A model generated the notes under the pieces. The model was not told the origin of the DNA, ran no database searches, and saw only the letters and a program-made list of their open reading frames with translations. The position numbers and the translations under genes were made by a program. A stretch of 64,000 nucleotides of DNA from Ascoidea asiatica (Eukaryota > Ascomycota > Saccharomycetes > Ascoideales > Ascoideaceae): contig BCKQ01000006.1 in assembly GCA_001600695.1 (NCBI GenBank), forward strand, positions 248,001-312,000. The letters run 5' to 3'. Of the stretch, positions 10,915 through 21,122 are shown in pieces (the first letter of the stretch is position 1; every line of letters begins with the position of its first letter).

Positions 10915-12699
10915 ATGTCTTCAAATATTAATTCAAATAAACATAAATTAAGTAATTTTTTAAGAGGTCATAATGCTTCAATCACATCTCAAGAAATTTT
11001 TTATTTTCCATCAATAAATTTAAAAAATAATCCATTATTACCATATTTAATTTCTGGTGATGAAATTGGTAAAATTATAATTTGGAATCTTTCAAATTTT
11101 AGACCAATTTCAATATTTTATTTAAATGCAAAGAAGAATAATAAGGAAAAAGATGGATCTAATTCAGTAATTTCTTTTAAACAATTAGGTATCTCAATTA
11201 ATAAAAATATAATTATAAATGAAAATTTATTTGGGTTCTTCACTATTCAATCAAGAAATAATAACTTAAATTTTTATAAAATCAATTTCAATCAATTCTT
11301 CAATTCAGTTAATTCTTTAAGTACTTTAAGTCTTTCAAGTAATAGAAATGTAACTTTAAATCCTCCAATTTTAATATATTCATATCCTTTAAATACTTTA
11401 AATTTTTGTAATATTGATATTTTTAATAATCTTTTATCAACTATAAATTCATTAAATGACTCAAATTTTAATGTTCTAAAGATTTCAAAAAATTATAATG
11501 AAAACATTAAAGATGATATCAAACTTGATATGATTCATGTTAATATAAATCCATTAATCTTAATTGAAAAAAATAATCTATTAAATAAATTTAAATTAGA
11601 TCTTAAATCTAAATTAACTTCATCAAATGCTTCAACCTCAACTTCAACTACAACTACAACTAATGATAAGAAAGATAAACTATCTTTAGGTATAATGATG
11701 AAAATATTATGGATATCAAATGAAATCTTATACATTGGTTATGAAAGTGGTCATATTATATCATATTATATCCCAAATAATAATCCATTATCCAACTTTA
11801 ATGAAAATGAATCAATAGATAATTTCAATCAATTAATTAAAGATTTAAATATTCCAATTGATGATTTAAAAGAAAATTATTTTAATAAGAATACTGAATT
11901 TGATCTATTAAAAAAAATTAATTTTAATAATAAAAATTCAACTTTAATTTCAAATATTCAAATTATTTCAATAAATTCATTACATTATCCAAATCCAATA
12001 TTAGAATTAAAATTAGATTCTAAAAATAATTTAATTTATTCATCTTCTGCAAGTTCTAAATTTATCATTCATGATATTCCTTCAATTAAAAATTCTGATA
12101 ACTTAAATAACTTAATTATAAACTCAGATACTAATAATATTTTATCTTTCAAATTAAAAGGTATTTCCTCAATCTTTGTAACAAATGATAATGAGATTGT
12201 CATAACTACTTGGGAAGGTATCATAAGAATATTTAAACTTACTAATACTAATGAAACTGAAACTGAAACTAAAATCAAATATGATTTAATTGAAATTGGT
12301 AAAATTTCAAAAGATAAACCAAGAATTATTAAAGAATTCACTTCTAATCCACATGATAAAGATATTTTAAAAAATCAAAAATCTTTAAAAAGAGTTAAAT
12401 CGGATATTGTTAGAATGACTTTTATTTTCAATAATATTCTAGAATTTAATAATAATAGTAATTATATCACAACTATAAAGTCGTTCATTGATCAACAGAA
12501 AAAGTCCATTGAATCTATTAAACCCATTGACTCTAGCGACTCTAATGATTCTAATGAAATCAAGGATATCGAGATAGTTAATAAAAGCAATTTAAATAAA
12601 TCTTTGATATTAATTAATTCAAAGAAAGAAAATCAATTAATAAAAGAAAAATTAATAATCATTGGTTTTGATGATGGTCGTATTGGAATTTATAAATAA
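10915..12699 (+). CDS. ASA1: WD-repeat protein, probably ASTRA subunit Asa1
   Basis: Asa1 is a WD-repeat subunit of the ASTRA complex (Tra1/TTT-associated). Here the N-terminus reads LRGHNASITSQEI, then YLISGDEIGKIIIWNLSNFRPI, which is the first Asa1-type blade. Later blades include IGYESGHIISYYIP (around residue 275) and DNEIVITTWEGIIRIFKL. The C-terminus ends LIIIGFDDGRIGIYK, the last blade where the family ends. The repeats are degenerate and separated by Asn/Ser-rich insertions, so the length (594 aa) exceeds S. cerevisiae Asa1 (about 440 aa). The WD fold is clear; the Asa1 assignment rests on the first and last blades and is less certain. Confidence 0.65.
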   Translation: MSSNINSNKHKLSNFLRGHNASITSQEIFYFPSINLKNNPLLPYLISGDEIGKIIIWNLSNFRPISIFYLNAKKNNKEKDGSNSVISFKQLGISINKNIIINENLFGFFTIQSRNNNLNFYKINFNQFFNSVNSLSTLSLSSNRNVTLNPPILIYSYPLNTLNFCNIDIFNNLLSTINSLNDSNFNVLKISKNYNENIKDDIKLDMIHVNINPLILIEKNNLLNKFKLDLKSKLTSSNASTSTSTTTTTNDKKDKLSLGIMMKILWISNEILYIGYESGHIISYYIPNNNPLSNFNENESIDNFNQLIKDLNIPIDDLKENYFNKNTEFDLLKKINFNNKNSTLISNIQIISINSLHYPNPILELKLDSKNNLIYSSSASSKFIIHDIPSIKNSDNLNNLIINSDTNNILSFKLKGISSIFVTNDNEIVITTWEGIIRIFKLTNTNETETETKIKYDLIEIGKISKDKPRIIKEFTSNPHDKDILKNQKSLKRVKSDIVRMTFIFNNILEFNNNSNYITTIKSFIDQQKKSIESIKPIDSSDSNDSNEIKDIEIVNKSNLNKSLILINSKKENQLIKEKLIIIGFDDGRIGIYK

Positions 12700-12829
12700 T
12701 TTATAACTACAATCTAAAGATATTGAACTTTAAAAGTGCAAAGTAAATGAGAAATAAAAAGATTATATAAATGAGAAGAAAAAAGATAAAAATAACTATA
12801 ATGATTATAATATTATAATAAAGAATAAA

Positions 12830-14608
12830 TTAAAATAAAATTCCAACAATTTTATTATACCATTTAGGTGGATGTTCTTTTAAACGTAATTGTTCTTTTT
12901 CATAAAATTCTTTTTCATGTTCTTCAATTTCTTCTAAACCTGAAATTAAATCAACTTCAATAGGTTTTCTCATTTTTGGTCTTTTAATAATTTTATAACC
13001 TAAAAATAAAGCAATATCAATAAAAACCATAATATATGAAAATAAAAAATCTTTTACAGTCCACCAACCTGGTAAAAATACTGTATAACCACTAATCCAA
13101 ATCATTACAAAAGCAGAAATTAAACCAATATATGATAAATATGGTTGAAACCAACCTTTGAAAGTGAATGAATTTCTATCAATACCTTGAGCCTTAACAG
13201 CTTTTAAGAAAAAAATATATGTTATACAAATAACACAAAAATTAATTAATTGAGAAGCAGTAACTAAATTTACAATCCAATCTAAAACTGTTGAAGAATT
13301 TTCACCTAATTGTAAAAATGAAAGTAAAGCCCAACAAAGTGAAACTAAAACACAAAATATTGGTATACCAGTTTTTGTACATATAGTTAAAAATTTTGGA
13401 GCTTTACCATCTAAAGCCATACCATATAAAGAACGTGAAGAACAATAAGTATATGAATTACCTGCAGAAAATGAAGAAACTATTAAACCAACATTAACAA
13501 TATGAGGTAAAACACCAATATTCATATTTTTCATTGCAATAACATAAGGAGAAGAACCTGCACCAGCTGCAGAACCATTAATTGCAAGAATTAAATTTGC
13601 ATCTCTTGAAGAAACTACAGTTGCAGAACAAAAAGCACTTGCAATAAAAATAAAAGTTAATCTATAAAAGACTTTTTTATAAACTTTTGGTAAAACAATT
13701 CTTGGATTTTTTGTTTCACCAGCAGCCATTGAAACATATTCTGGACCTGCAACTGTAAAACAAGCTTTTGTCATACAAGCAATAAAACCCATAAATCTAC
13801 CTAAATCACCAGTTTTATAATATTCATTCATTACACTTGGTTTATTCCAATAACTAAAACCATAAGCATGATGTTGTGGATTACCACCACACATTGTAAT
13901 AAATGTGAAAAAAACTAAAATAGCCATTAATAAAACTTTACCAATTGCAAACCAAAATTCAGCTTCACCATAAGCTTTAATTGCAAATACATTAATTATA
14001 AAATATAAAACAACTTGTAAAACTAAAGGAATTGCAGCAGAATAATCATCTCTCCAATAATGTATAATACTATTAACAGCAGTAATTTCAAAAGGTATTA
14101 AAGAACCTTCAAGAAACCAAAAATTCCAACCTGCCATAAATTCAAAAGCTTCATCAACACATCTACCAGATAATCTAATAAATGGAGAAGAAATTGGTAA
14201 ATAACAAACCATTTCTGCAGCAGACATTGTGATAAATAATATTGGCACACACCAAATTACAAAAGCTAATAATAAATTTAAACTTCCAGCATTATAAAGT
14301 GGTTTTTGAAATAAAAAAATAGCACTACCAATAGTACCACCAATACCAATTAATTGAATATGTCTATTTTCTAATTTTCTTTTAGTTGAGGAAATTAAAG
14401 GTTTTTTTGTTGAAGTATTAATGTTTTTCTTTTCATTTGAATAAGATTCAGAAGATTGATTAACCTCAATGATATTTTTATCTTTTATTGAATTATTTAA
14501 ATCATTGATATTATTATTATCATTAATTGAATCATTAATTGAATAATCTTCATTTGAAGTTTTAACTAAAGTGAAATTATCAATTATTAATTGTTTGAAA
14601 TTACCCAT
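12830..14608 (-). CDS. AGP2: Amino-acid/polyamine permease of the YAT family, Agp2-like
   Basis: This is a twelve-helix plasma-membrane permease of the APC superfamily. The first helix region (RHIQLIGIGGTIGSAIF) carries the conserved glycine-rich turn. CGGNPQHHAYGFSYW, ACFTVAGPEYVSMAAGETKNPR, SRSLYGMALDGKAPKF and ALKAQGIDR-like VKAQGIDRNSF match Agp2-type permeases most closely by memory. Agp2 in S. cerevisiae acts in carnitine and polyamine uptake and sensing. The reading frame extends to 14701, but that adds 31 hydrophobic, AT-driven residues in front of a domain that is normally a polar cytosolic tail. I therefore start at the next Met (14608; MGNFKQ), giving 592 aa. The substrate cannot be read from sequence. 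Confidence 0.85.
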   Translation of the reverse strand: MGNFKQLIIDNFTLVKTSNEDYSINDSINDNNNINDLNNSIKDKNIIEVNQSSESYSNEKKNINTSTKKPLISSTKRKLENRHIQLIGIGGTIGSAIFLFQKPLYNAGSLNLLLAFVIWCVPILFITMSAAEMVCYLPISSPFIRLSGRCVDEAFEFMAGWNFWFLEGSLIPFEITAVNSIIHYWRDDYSAAIPLVLQVVLYFIINVFAIKAYGEAEFWFAIGKVLLMAILVFFTFITMCGGNPQHHAYGFSYWNKPSVMNEYYKTGDLGRFMGFIACMTKACFTVAGPEYVSMAAGETKNPRIVLPKVYKKVFYRLTFIFIASAFCSATVVSSRDANLILAINGSAAGAGSSPYVIAMKNMNIGVLPHIVNVGLIVSSFSAGNSYTYCSSRSLYGMALDGKAPKFLTICTKTGIPIFCVLVSLCWALLSFLQLGENSSTVLDWIVNLVTASQLINFCVICITYIFFLKAVKAQGIDRNSFTFKGWFQPYLSYIGLISAFVMIWISGYTVFLPGWWTVKDFLFSYIMVFIDIALFLGYKIIKRPKMRKPIEVDLISGLEEIEEHEKEFYEKEQLRLKEHPPKWYNKIVGILF

Positions 14609-16660
14609 TTTTTTTATAATAATATATGAATTGGATTGAATTGAATTGAATAATATAAGGTTTAACAATATGAAGAAATATATAAATATGGAAATATACA
14701 ATATATTTATACCAAATTATATTATTATTATGTTTTATTATTATGATATACTATTGAATGATATTGTATATTATTGAATAAATATTGGATAATAGTGAAT
14801 AGTATTAGATAATTGATTGAATATGATAATGGATAATTTCTTATCTAGATGCATTTAATACGTTGATCAAAAAAAAATTTAAGTTATCAAGTTAAACAGT
14901 TTTCAAGTTTAATAGTTTAATAGTTAAATAGGTAACATATTATTTAAATAATAGATAAGATTAAGATTATATATACATTTGAAAAAAAAAAAAATAAGAT
15001 TTGATATAATTATTAAAAGAATAAATTATGAATAAATTATGAATAATTTCTGAAAATATTTTAGCCTTGACATTTTCTTAAACTTGATTTAGATATAAAT
15101 AAGATATAAAATTTTAATATTTTTCATAAATTGAAAAAATTAAAGTTATATAATAATAATTAAAGTTAGATAGATTAGTAAAAATTAGACTGGAATTTTA
15201 TTTATCAAATGGCTAAAATACTTCATAGTTTCTTTTATTGGTGATTAATTTAACAATTTATGATTTGGAATTTTATAATTGGAATACTTTTAAGATAAAA
15301 TACGTAATTTTATTTACTTTTTTTACTTCTGGAACCTTTACTTTTTTGATTATTATTTAAATTTGTCTTATAAAATTCAAAGAAACTAGAAATTATTGCA
15401 AAAATTGAGAAAAAAAAGAAGGTTTTTGGAAAAGAAAACAAAATATTTAAATTTAAAGAAAAAAGTCACATGCGCAGTTTATCCGGTTGGAAGTTTATCC
15501 GGAGAAGAGTAATCCGCGGAAAACCGTGCAGATTAAAATTCAAGGAATTTCCGCGTGTTTGAGGTGAAGATTCCGCGTATTATTTCCCTGTTGTAGTGAG
15601 CGGGGAGTAAATATAATGGTGGTTAGTATAGGAAAAAACCTGTTGTAAATGAGTAACTAACAATACTCTTTGGCAAAGAAAGAAGAAGAAATCGAAGTTT
15701 ATCGCCAACCACAAAAATTAAGAGAAAATAAATTAGAAATAAATCAGAAACAAATCAAAAGTAATAAAAGAAAGCGATCAAAAAGACTTTGGTTATTGGA
15801 AATGATGCTTTTATCATTGGTTGCGTAGTAAATCTCGATAGGGAAATAAAAGTTTAATGTTCGAGAGTTCAAAGTCATTCAAATTTCAGTAAATAAATTA
15901 TTTGACATATTTTGTTTTTTACAATTATTTACCCCATAATAATCAACAGTTTACTTATCTTTATGGAGATTTTGAAAATTTGAATTATTTTCTTATATAA
16001 TTCATGCTAAAACTTATCAATTTAAATCAATGCCTTATATTCATTAATCTAACGTTACCAATTTTCATTTATTTTTAAATTTTTATTATGATAATTAAAT
16101 CTGAAAGCAATTGATTGTAATGTAATTCAGTAATTTGTCCTCATTGGGTATCAATTCCTTCTGCAACCATTTCCAAATTCGGATTCTTTTCCATTCTTCT
16201 CTCACATTTAATTTATTGTTTTGATTCACCAGGAACTCATTAAAAGTCCCATGAAACTGGACTCATTTGTAATTTTTGTCGCCATAATCATGGACTGTCT
16301 AGTTTTTAAAAAGTATCCATGAAAGTGGTTTTGGTTTGTTACCCTGATGAGTAGTCCCATATGAGTAGTCTCCTTTGTATCACATGACCATTTCTTGATT
16401 TCGCGTCTTTTTTTACTTCTTTTAAAAAGCTGGTTCAAATTGGTTAAAAAGCTGGTTCAAATTGGTTAAAAACTGGTTCAGAATTGGTTTAAAACTCGAC
16501 TGATTTTTCTTATTGGTGAAAGAAGAACTTTGTTTATTTATTTATCAATTTAATCAATTCAATTCAATTACTTCAATTAACTTATATATTTGATATATAT
16601 TCAATTCAATTCGATTATATACAACTCAATTAAACTGATCATCAATAATACTTTATCAAA
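14609..16660. promoter_or_regulatory. 2-kb divergent upstream region (permease / RIM1)
   Basis: AT-rich flanks surround two GC-richer islands. At 15465-15577 are GTCACATG (15465-15472), two copies of AGTTTATCCGG (15476-15486 and 15492-15502), a perfect TCCGCGGA palindrome (15513-15520) and two further CCGCG cores (15551, 15573). TCCGCGGA equals the Pdr1/Pdr3 response element of S. cerevisiae. At 16379-16405 are ATCACATG and TTTCGCG, closer to RIM1. A 70-codon frame at 16226-16438 lacks family features and is left out. Confidence 0.5.
16424..16490. repeat. Three-copy 22-bp tandem repeat upstream of RIM1
   Basis: Units 16424-16445 and 16446-16467 are identical. Unit 16468-16490 is a slightly diverged third copy. 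Each contains CTGGTTCA followed by ATTGGTT, so the repeat presents three CTGGTTCA motifs at 22-23 bp spacing, about 170-240 bp upstream of the RIM1 start. Confidence 0.85.
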
Positions 16661-17095
16661 ATGTTTCGTAATTCATTATTAAAATCAAATTCAATCTTGA
16701 ATAAAAATTTAAAATTTTCTTTATTAAATAGAAATATTGCAACAATGGCAAAATTTACTGCAATTGGTTATATTGGAATGGATTTAATTCCATCAACAAC
16801 TTCAAATGATAAATCTATTTTAAAATATCCATTAGCTGTAACTCCATATAAAGATGGTCAAACAAGTTGGTATAATATATCTGTTTTTAGTCCAGGTACA
16901 ATTGATTATATGTCAACTTATATTAAAAAAGGTTCTTTAGTTTATATTGAAGCTGATCCTTCAACTGGTACTTTTGAAAAAACTGATGGTACAAAAGGTT
17001 ATTCTTTTAATTTAGTTCAAACTAAAATCAATTTATTAAAACCTGGTAAAGATTCGGAATCTACTGAATCAACTGAAAAACAATCTTCTACCTAG
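16661..17095 (+). CDS. RIM1: Mitochondrial single-stranded DNA-binding protein Rim1
   Basis: Rim1 is the mitochondrial SSB needed for mtDNA replication. Residues 1-29 form a basic, Ser/Asn/Leu-rich presequence with no acidic residues (MFRNSLLKSNSILNKNLKF). The OB-fold follows: AKFTAIGYIGMDL, WYNISVFSPGTIDYMSTYIKKGSLVYIEAD, and GYSFNLVQTKINLLKPG. This matches the yeast SSB family in order and length (144 aa versus about 135). The tail is Ser/Glu-rich. Downstream the 3' region contains a CT-rich tract (17139-17170) and a (TTA)n run (about 17191-17240). Confidence 0.94.
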   Translation: MFRNSLLKSNSILNKNLKFSLLNRNIATMAKFTAIGYIGMDLIPSTTSNDKSILKYPLAVTPYKDGQTSWYNISVFSPGTIDYMSTYIKKGSLVYIEADPSTGTFEKTDGTKGYSFNLVQTKINLLKPGKDSESTESTEKQSST

Positions 17096-17138
17096 TTTAG
17101 TTAGTTAATTATTTATATATAGTATTTCCCTTTTTTTA

Positions 17139-17203
17139 ACCTCCCTCTCCCTCTCTCTCTTTCTCTATCTAATTTCTCTATTCTTATTTACTATTACTAT
17201 TAC

Positions 17204-17240
<37 letters not shown>
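17139..17240. repeat. CT-rich tract followed by (TTA)n microsatellite
   Basis: Bases 17139-17170 are nearly all pyrimidine with CTCT runs. Bases about 17191-17240 are a TTA/ATT triplet run. Both lie between the convergent 3' ends of RIM1 and the p24 gene. Confidence 0.8.
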
Positions 17241-17241
<1 letters not shown>

Positions 17242-17298
17242 CTATTATTATATTTTATTATATATATAACTTACAATGAATTACTTATTACTTAGTAC

Positions 17299-17955
17299 TT
17301 AAACTAACTTTTCTTTAACAAAAAATGATCTTAAATGTCTCATTTGCCATGCACATGTACATCCTAAAACAATTAATTGAATTAATGTCCATTTAACAAC
17401 TCTTTCATTTGTACTTTCACTTCGATCTCTAAACATTGCTTCTCTATCTCTCATTAAATTTTGTTCTCTTCTAATTTCATTAACTTTATTAGTTAATAAT
17501 TTAACTCTTGATGTTAATGTACCAATTGCATCTTTACCCTTTGTATCTAAATTTTTACTTTCTCCAATATTAAATTCAATATTAATTTTTGCTTTAGTTT
17601 TACTAATCCAACCAGAACTTTCAGGTTGAAAACAAATTCTATGTTCTCCAGAATCAATTGCTGTAAATGTAAATTCACTTTTAGATATTCCCTTTTGATG
17701 TACAACTCTATGATCATCATCAAAAACTTCTTCAACATCAATAATTAATCCCATTTCTAATGAATTTCTATATCCATTAACTCTTTGATCAAATACTTCT
17801 ATTTTATATTTTCCAATTAATAATGTACCTTCACTTAATTCTTTATAAAAACATCTTCTTTCTCCTCCATTAACATAAAAATGAAATCCATTTGTTAATT
17901 TTGAAAAAATTAAAATTATAAATATTATAAATGAATTTAATTTATTATTTATCAT
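17299..17955 (-). CDS. ERP1: p24-family cargo receptor (Erp1/Erp5/Erp6 type)
   Basis: This is an emp24/gp25L/p24 protein that cycles in COPI/COPII vesicles between ER and Golgi. Residues 1-22 are a hydrophobic signal peptide. The mature protein starts FHFYVNGGERRCFYKEL, and the GOLD domain has its cysteine pair at C35 and C98 and the motif DDDHRVVHQKG. A heptad-rich coiled-coil segment (SRVKLLTNKVNEIRREQNLM) precedes one membrane helix (WTLIQLIVLGCTCAWQM). The cytosolic tail, HLRSFFVKEKLV, ends like Erp1-type alpha members with FF and a dibasic-like pair. Length (218 aa) is normal. The exact Erp paralogue is uncertain. Confidence 0.9.
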   Translation of the reverse strand: MINNKLNSFIIFIILIFSKLTNGFHFYVNGGERRCFYKELSEGTLLIGKYKIEVFDQRVNGYRNSLEMGLIIDVEEVFDDDHRVVHQKGISKSEFTFTAIDSGEHRICFQPESSGWISKTKAKINIEFNIGESKNLDTKGKDAIGTLTSRVKLLTNKVNEIRREQNLMRDREAMFRDRSESTNERVVKWTLIQLIVLGCTCAWQMRHLRSFFVKEKLV

Positions 17956-18379
17956 TTTTTTATCAATCTTTTTTATTCCCTATTCAATATTATTCTTTGT
18001 TCTTTATCTCTATTCTTTATTCCTCATTCAATTCAAATTATTCTATTCAAACCAATATATTTATTATTTTTTTATTGTTATTTCTTATTTATTTTTCACT
18101 CCTTCAAATGAACTTTCTTTGAACTTTGATTGAATTTTGAATTACGTGTTACTGAAAAAATGATCTGCTTACGGGCTTAAGTACTATTATTACGTAATCG
18201 TATTTTTCATCCATCAAATAAATAATTATTTAAAGGTAAATAATGAAATGAATAATGGAATAAAGAATTAATTATTGTATTGAATGAATATATAATGAAA
18301 TAAATAAACAAGAGAAACGAAAGAAGTAAAGAAATGATGAAACAAAAGAAGTAAATTCAAATTATAATACTTCCAACAG
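17956..18379. other. Intergenic region upstream of the p24 gene
   Basis: This is a 424-bp AT-rich region between the p24 start and the TOS4-like 3' end. ACGTAATCG and ATTACGTGTT lie around 18142-18200. No gene or clear element is visible. Confidence 0.4.
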
Positions 18380-20377
18380 TCACTCATACGTATATCTTTT
18401 TTTTAATAGTCCAGGTCTTTTGAAATAATATTGTTTATGACTTTTTCTACAACTTCTTAAACTACTACCTCCTTTTAAACTTATCATTAATTTTTTTCTT
18501 TCCAATTCTGAATCTGTATCAATATTATAATAATATTCCTCATCTAATGGTTTTCCTGCTGCATCTTTACCTTCTCTATTGATTTTTCCAATACAATCAA
18601 TATTTGATAAAATTTCTCTTAAAATATCAATATTATTTAATTCATCTTTTATTATATGTGATATACTATTATTTAAATATGTTATTGGAGTTTGATTTAA
18701 ATTTGAAAATGATAAATGATTAATTAAAATATTTTCAATTGTTTTTAAATCTAATTTAGAATTGATTTTTTTAATTTTTTCTTCTAATTGTGAAAATTTA
18801 TCTTCATTTTCTTTGATTTCTAATTTATTTACACTTGTTATGTTCTTTAAATCAATTTTTTTAATATCATCAATATTATTTGAAATTATTGAAGAATTTA
18901 AAGATCCTTTGGATTGAATTCTTTTTCTTAATGATTTTGCATTATCATAATATTCTTCTCTTTTATTTAAAATTTTAATTCTATCTTTAATTTCTTGCTT
19001 ATCCATAAATTCATTTTTCATGATTAATTTATTTTCACTGACTTTATCAATATCATCATCTGTAATTTCTTTTACTACGGATTCTTTAGGCTTAGTTTTC
19101 TCTTTTACTATAGTCTTTACCAAAATAATATCATTAGTTTCTTTGATTTCTTTACTTCTTTTAGTTTCTTTAGTTTCGATTGGGTTCTTTAAACTTAAAC
19201 TACTCGATTCAATAGATTTCGAAGCTTCCTGATTATCATTATTGATATAATTGTCTAGTATCATAAATTTAACTAAATTAATTTCCCTTGGAATTGATGG
19301 TTCCAATTTTGTACCTTCTATTGCAATATAATTTCCTTTAATATCAATTAAAATATTATTAATACATGGAATTATAAGTTTTTCTCCTTTTAATATAAAA
19401 ATTATACTTTCTTTATTTTGAATGGCTAATCTATTGAAATTAGTTAATCCTTTTCTAATTAACTCAGAAAATGAAGATTCTTTGATATTAATAGATTCTT
19501 TAAAGAAATAATCTTTATAATTCTTTTTTTTTTCTTTAGGCTTCACATCTTGAGAAATTAAATAATTCAATTTAATATAATAAGGTAATATCACACTACA
19601 TCCATTTAAACCATAACAACTTATAATCAATTCATTTTTTAAATTATCATAATCAATTTTTAAATGTTTTCTTGAAATTAAATTTAAATTTTTTAAATCT
19701 GAATTTATGAAAAAATCTTTGCTTCTACCAATTATTAAAGGATTAAAATCATTTGTGATTTTAATTAATTTCAAACTGATATTAAAATCAGAATCAGTTT
19801 CAATTGAAGATTTCTCAATTACTTTTTTATTTTTTATTTCTTCAACAGCTTCATTCAAATTATATAAATTAATTTCTTTAGATTTTTCAGTCTCTTGAAT
19901 TTCATCTTCTTCATCCAAATTATTTGACATGTAAGTATCATTTAATTCCAGGACTTGATCTTGATCATTAGTTAGTGTAGATTTAAAATCATTGGAATAT
20001 ATTATAGATTCATTGATACCAGAATTAATGTTGAGTTGATTTTCTTCATCATCTTTATCAGAATATAAAGAAAAATCAGAAGTTGGATTAGGGGTAGGTA
20101 ATTGAAAATTATTTTTTTTTATATTAGAAATGACAAGTATATCATTTTGATTATTTGAAATTGAGTTAGATAATATATTTTTTGTTGGTAATTTTTTTGA
20201 ATTTAAATTTCCTGAAGAATTCAATTTCTCTTTATTATTTTTCAAAATATTAATATTTTTGTCATTATTATATTGAAAATAATTTTCTTTATCACTTTCT
20301 AAATCTTCTGAATCATTCAATGGAACAGAATCATAAAATTCAAGAACTGGAGAAGATGGAGGAAATTGATCTTTCAT
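18380..20377 (-). CDS. TOS4: FHA-domain transcription/chromatin factor Tos4/Plm2-like
   Basis: Tos4 and Plm2 are FHA proteins of the G1/S and DNA-damage programme that bind chromatin. The FHA core shows IIGRSKDFF, ISRKHLKI and CYGLNGCSVILP (about residues 213-265), giving the conserved GR, SRKH and NG positions. A second conserved block, GLTNFNRLAIQNKESIIFILKGEKL, follows. The C-terminal Tos4/Plm2 block is clear: DCIGKINREGKDAAGKPLDEE, LKGGSSLRSCRKSHKQYYFKRPG. In between are Lys/Glu/Ser-rich linkers. Length is 665 aa (ScTos4 489, ScPlm2 521). A shorter paralogue lies at 48921-49664. The upstream region has SCB-type sites, as expected for an SBF target. Confidence 0.9.
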   Translation of the reverse strand: MKDQFPPSSPVLEFYDSVPLNDSEDLESDKENYFQYNNDKNINILKNNKEKLNSSGNLNSKKLPTKNILSNSISNNQNDILVISNIKKNNFQLPTPNPTSDFSLYSDKDDEENQLNINSGINESIIYSNDFKSTLTNDQDQVLELNDTYMSNNLDEEDEIQETEKSKEINLYNLNEAVEEIKNKKVIEKSSIETDSDFNISLKLIKITNDFNPLIIGRSKDFFINSDLKNLNLISRKHLKIDYDNLKNELIISCYGLNGCSVILPYYIKLNYLISQDVKPKEKKKNYKDYFFKESINIKESSFSELIRKGLTNFNRLAIQNKESIIFILKGEKLIIPCINNILIDIKGNYIAIEGTKLEPSIPREINLVKFMILDNYINNDNQEASKSIESSSLSLKNPIETKETKRSKEIKETNDIILVKTIVKEKTKPKESVVKEITDDDIDKVSENKLIMKNEFMDKQEIKDRIKILNKREEYYDNAKSLRKRIQSKGSLNSSIISNNIDDIKKIDLKNITSVNKLEIKENEDKFSQLEEKIKKINSKLDLKTIENILINHLSFSNLNQTPITYLNNSISHIIKDELNNIDILREILSNIDCIGKINREGKDAAGKPLDEEYYYNIDTDSELERKKLMISLKGGSSLRSCRKSHKQYYFKRPGLLKKRYTYE

Positions 20378-20720
20378 TTTATAATTGAATAGATTATGAA
20401 TCTTTTAATTAAAAGAGTTTTAAAATTATTTGTAAAATACGTAATTCCAAATATCTTTTATATTTTAGGGAAAGAATTATTATTAAAATTAAATAAGCAA
20501 ATTTAAGATAAATTGAATCTAATCAAAGCAGCCAAATTGAAATAAATCAAATAAGTAGAAGAAGTCTTACAAGAAGTAAAACTTCAAAGTTACATTTTTC
20601 AAACAGACATAATTGAAAAGATGAATATCCTAAAAGACATGAAAAAAGAATAACAGTCAACTTGAAAATTATTATTTATTTGTTTATATCTTTCTTTATT
20701 TATTTATTTATATTTACAAA

Positions 20721-20940
20721 CACGAAACAAATTAAAAACCACGAACAATGAAAATTCAGTAACAAAAATAAAAAAACTCGTGTTTGTAGGAAAAACTAGC
20801 CACATTTACACCAGCCTTTATTGTTACAAGCCCACAAAAAAAAAAATAAGATATACATATATGCATACAACTGCACTGGAGCACATCTAATTACATATTT
20901 TTACATATCCGGAAAAAACAAGAATTTTTTGAATTTCGCG
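20721..20940. promoter_or_regulatory. Candidate SBF (SCB) sites upstream of TOS4
   Basis: CACGAAA (20721-20727, plus strand) and CGCGAAA (minus strand, read as TTTCGCG at 20934-20940) both match the SCB consensus CRCGAAA, at about 345 and 560 bp upstream of the TOS4 start. Near-matches CACGAAC (20740-20746) and ACTCGTG (about 20777) lie between them. TOS4 is a known SBF target in S. cerevisiae. The same region holds GCCACATTTAC (20799-20809) and TATCCGG (about 20907). Confidence 0.55.
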
Positions 20941-21122
20941 TCTATTTTTAAATAAATAAAATCCGGGGAAAATGAAAAAGTCAAGTGAAAAAGTCAGAGG
21001 AAAAGTTTGGTTGATTTTTTTAGGAGAAGCGAAGTAAAAGAATGTAGATTAAATTTATTTGTGAATGAAATATATAAGAAAAATAAAGAGAATAATTAAA
21101 AAGAAAACTAGTTTGATTAAAT

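Noticed and set aside
14609-14701. Upstream Met extension of the permease as a signal peptide
   Set aside because: YAT permeases have a polar cytosolic N-terminus and no signal peptide; the extension is AT-driven and the next Met gives a normal start.
16226-16438. 70-codon minus-strand frame upstream of RIM1
   Set aside because: Short, no domain, overlaps promoter sites and the 22-bp tandem repeat.
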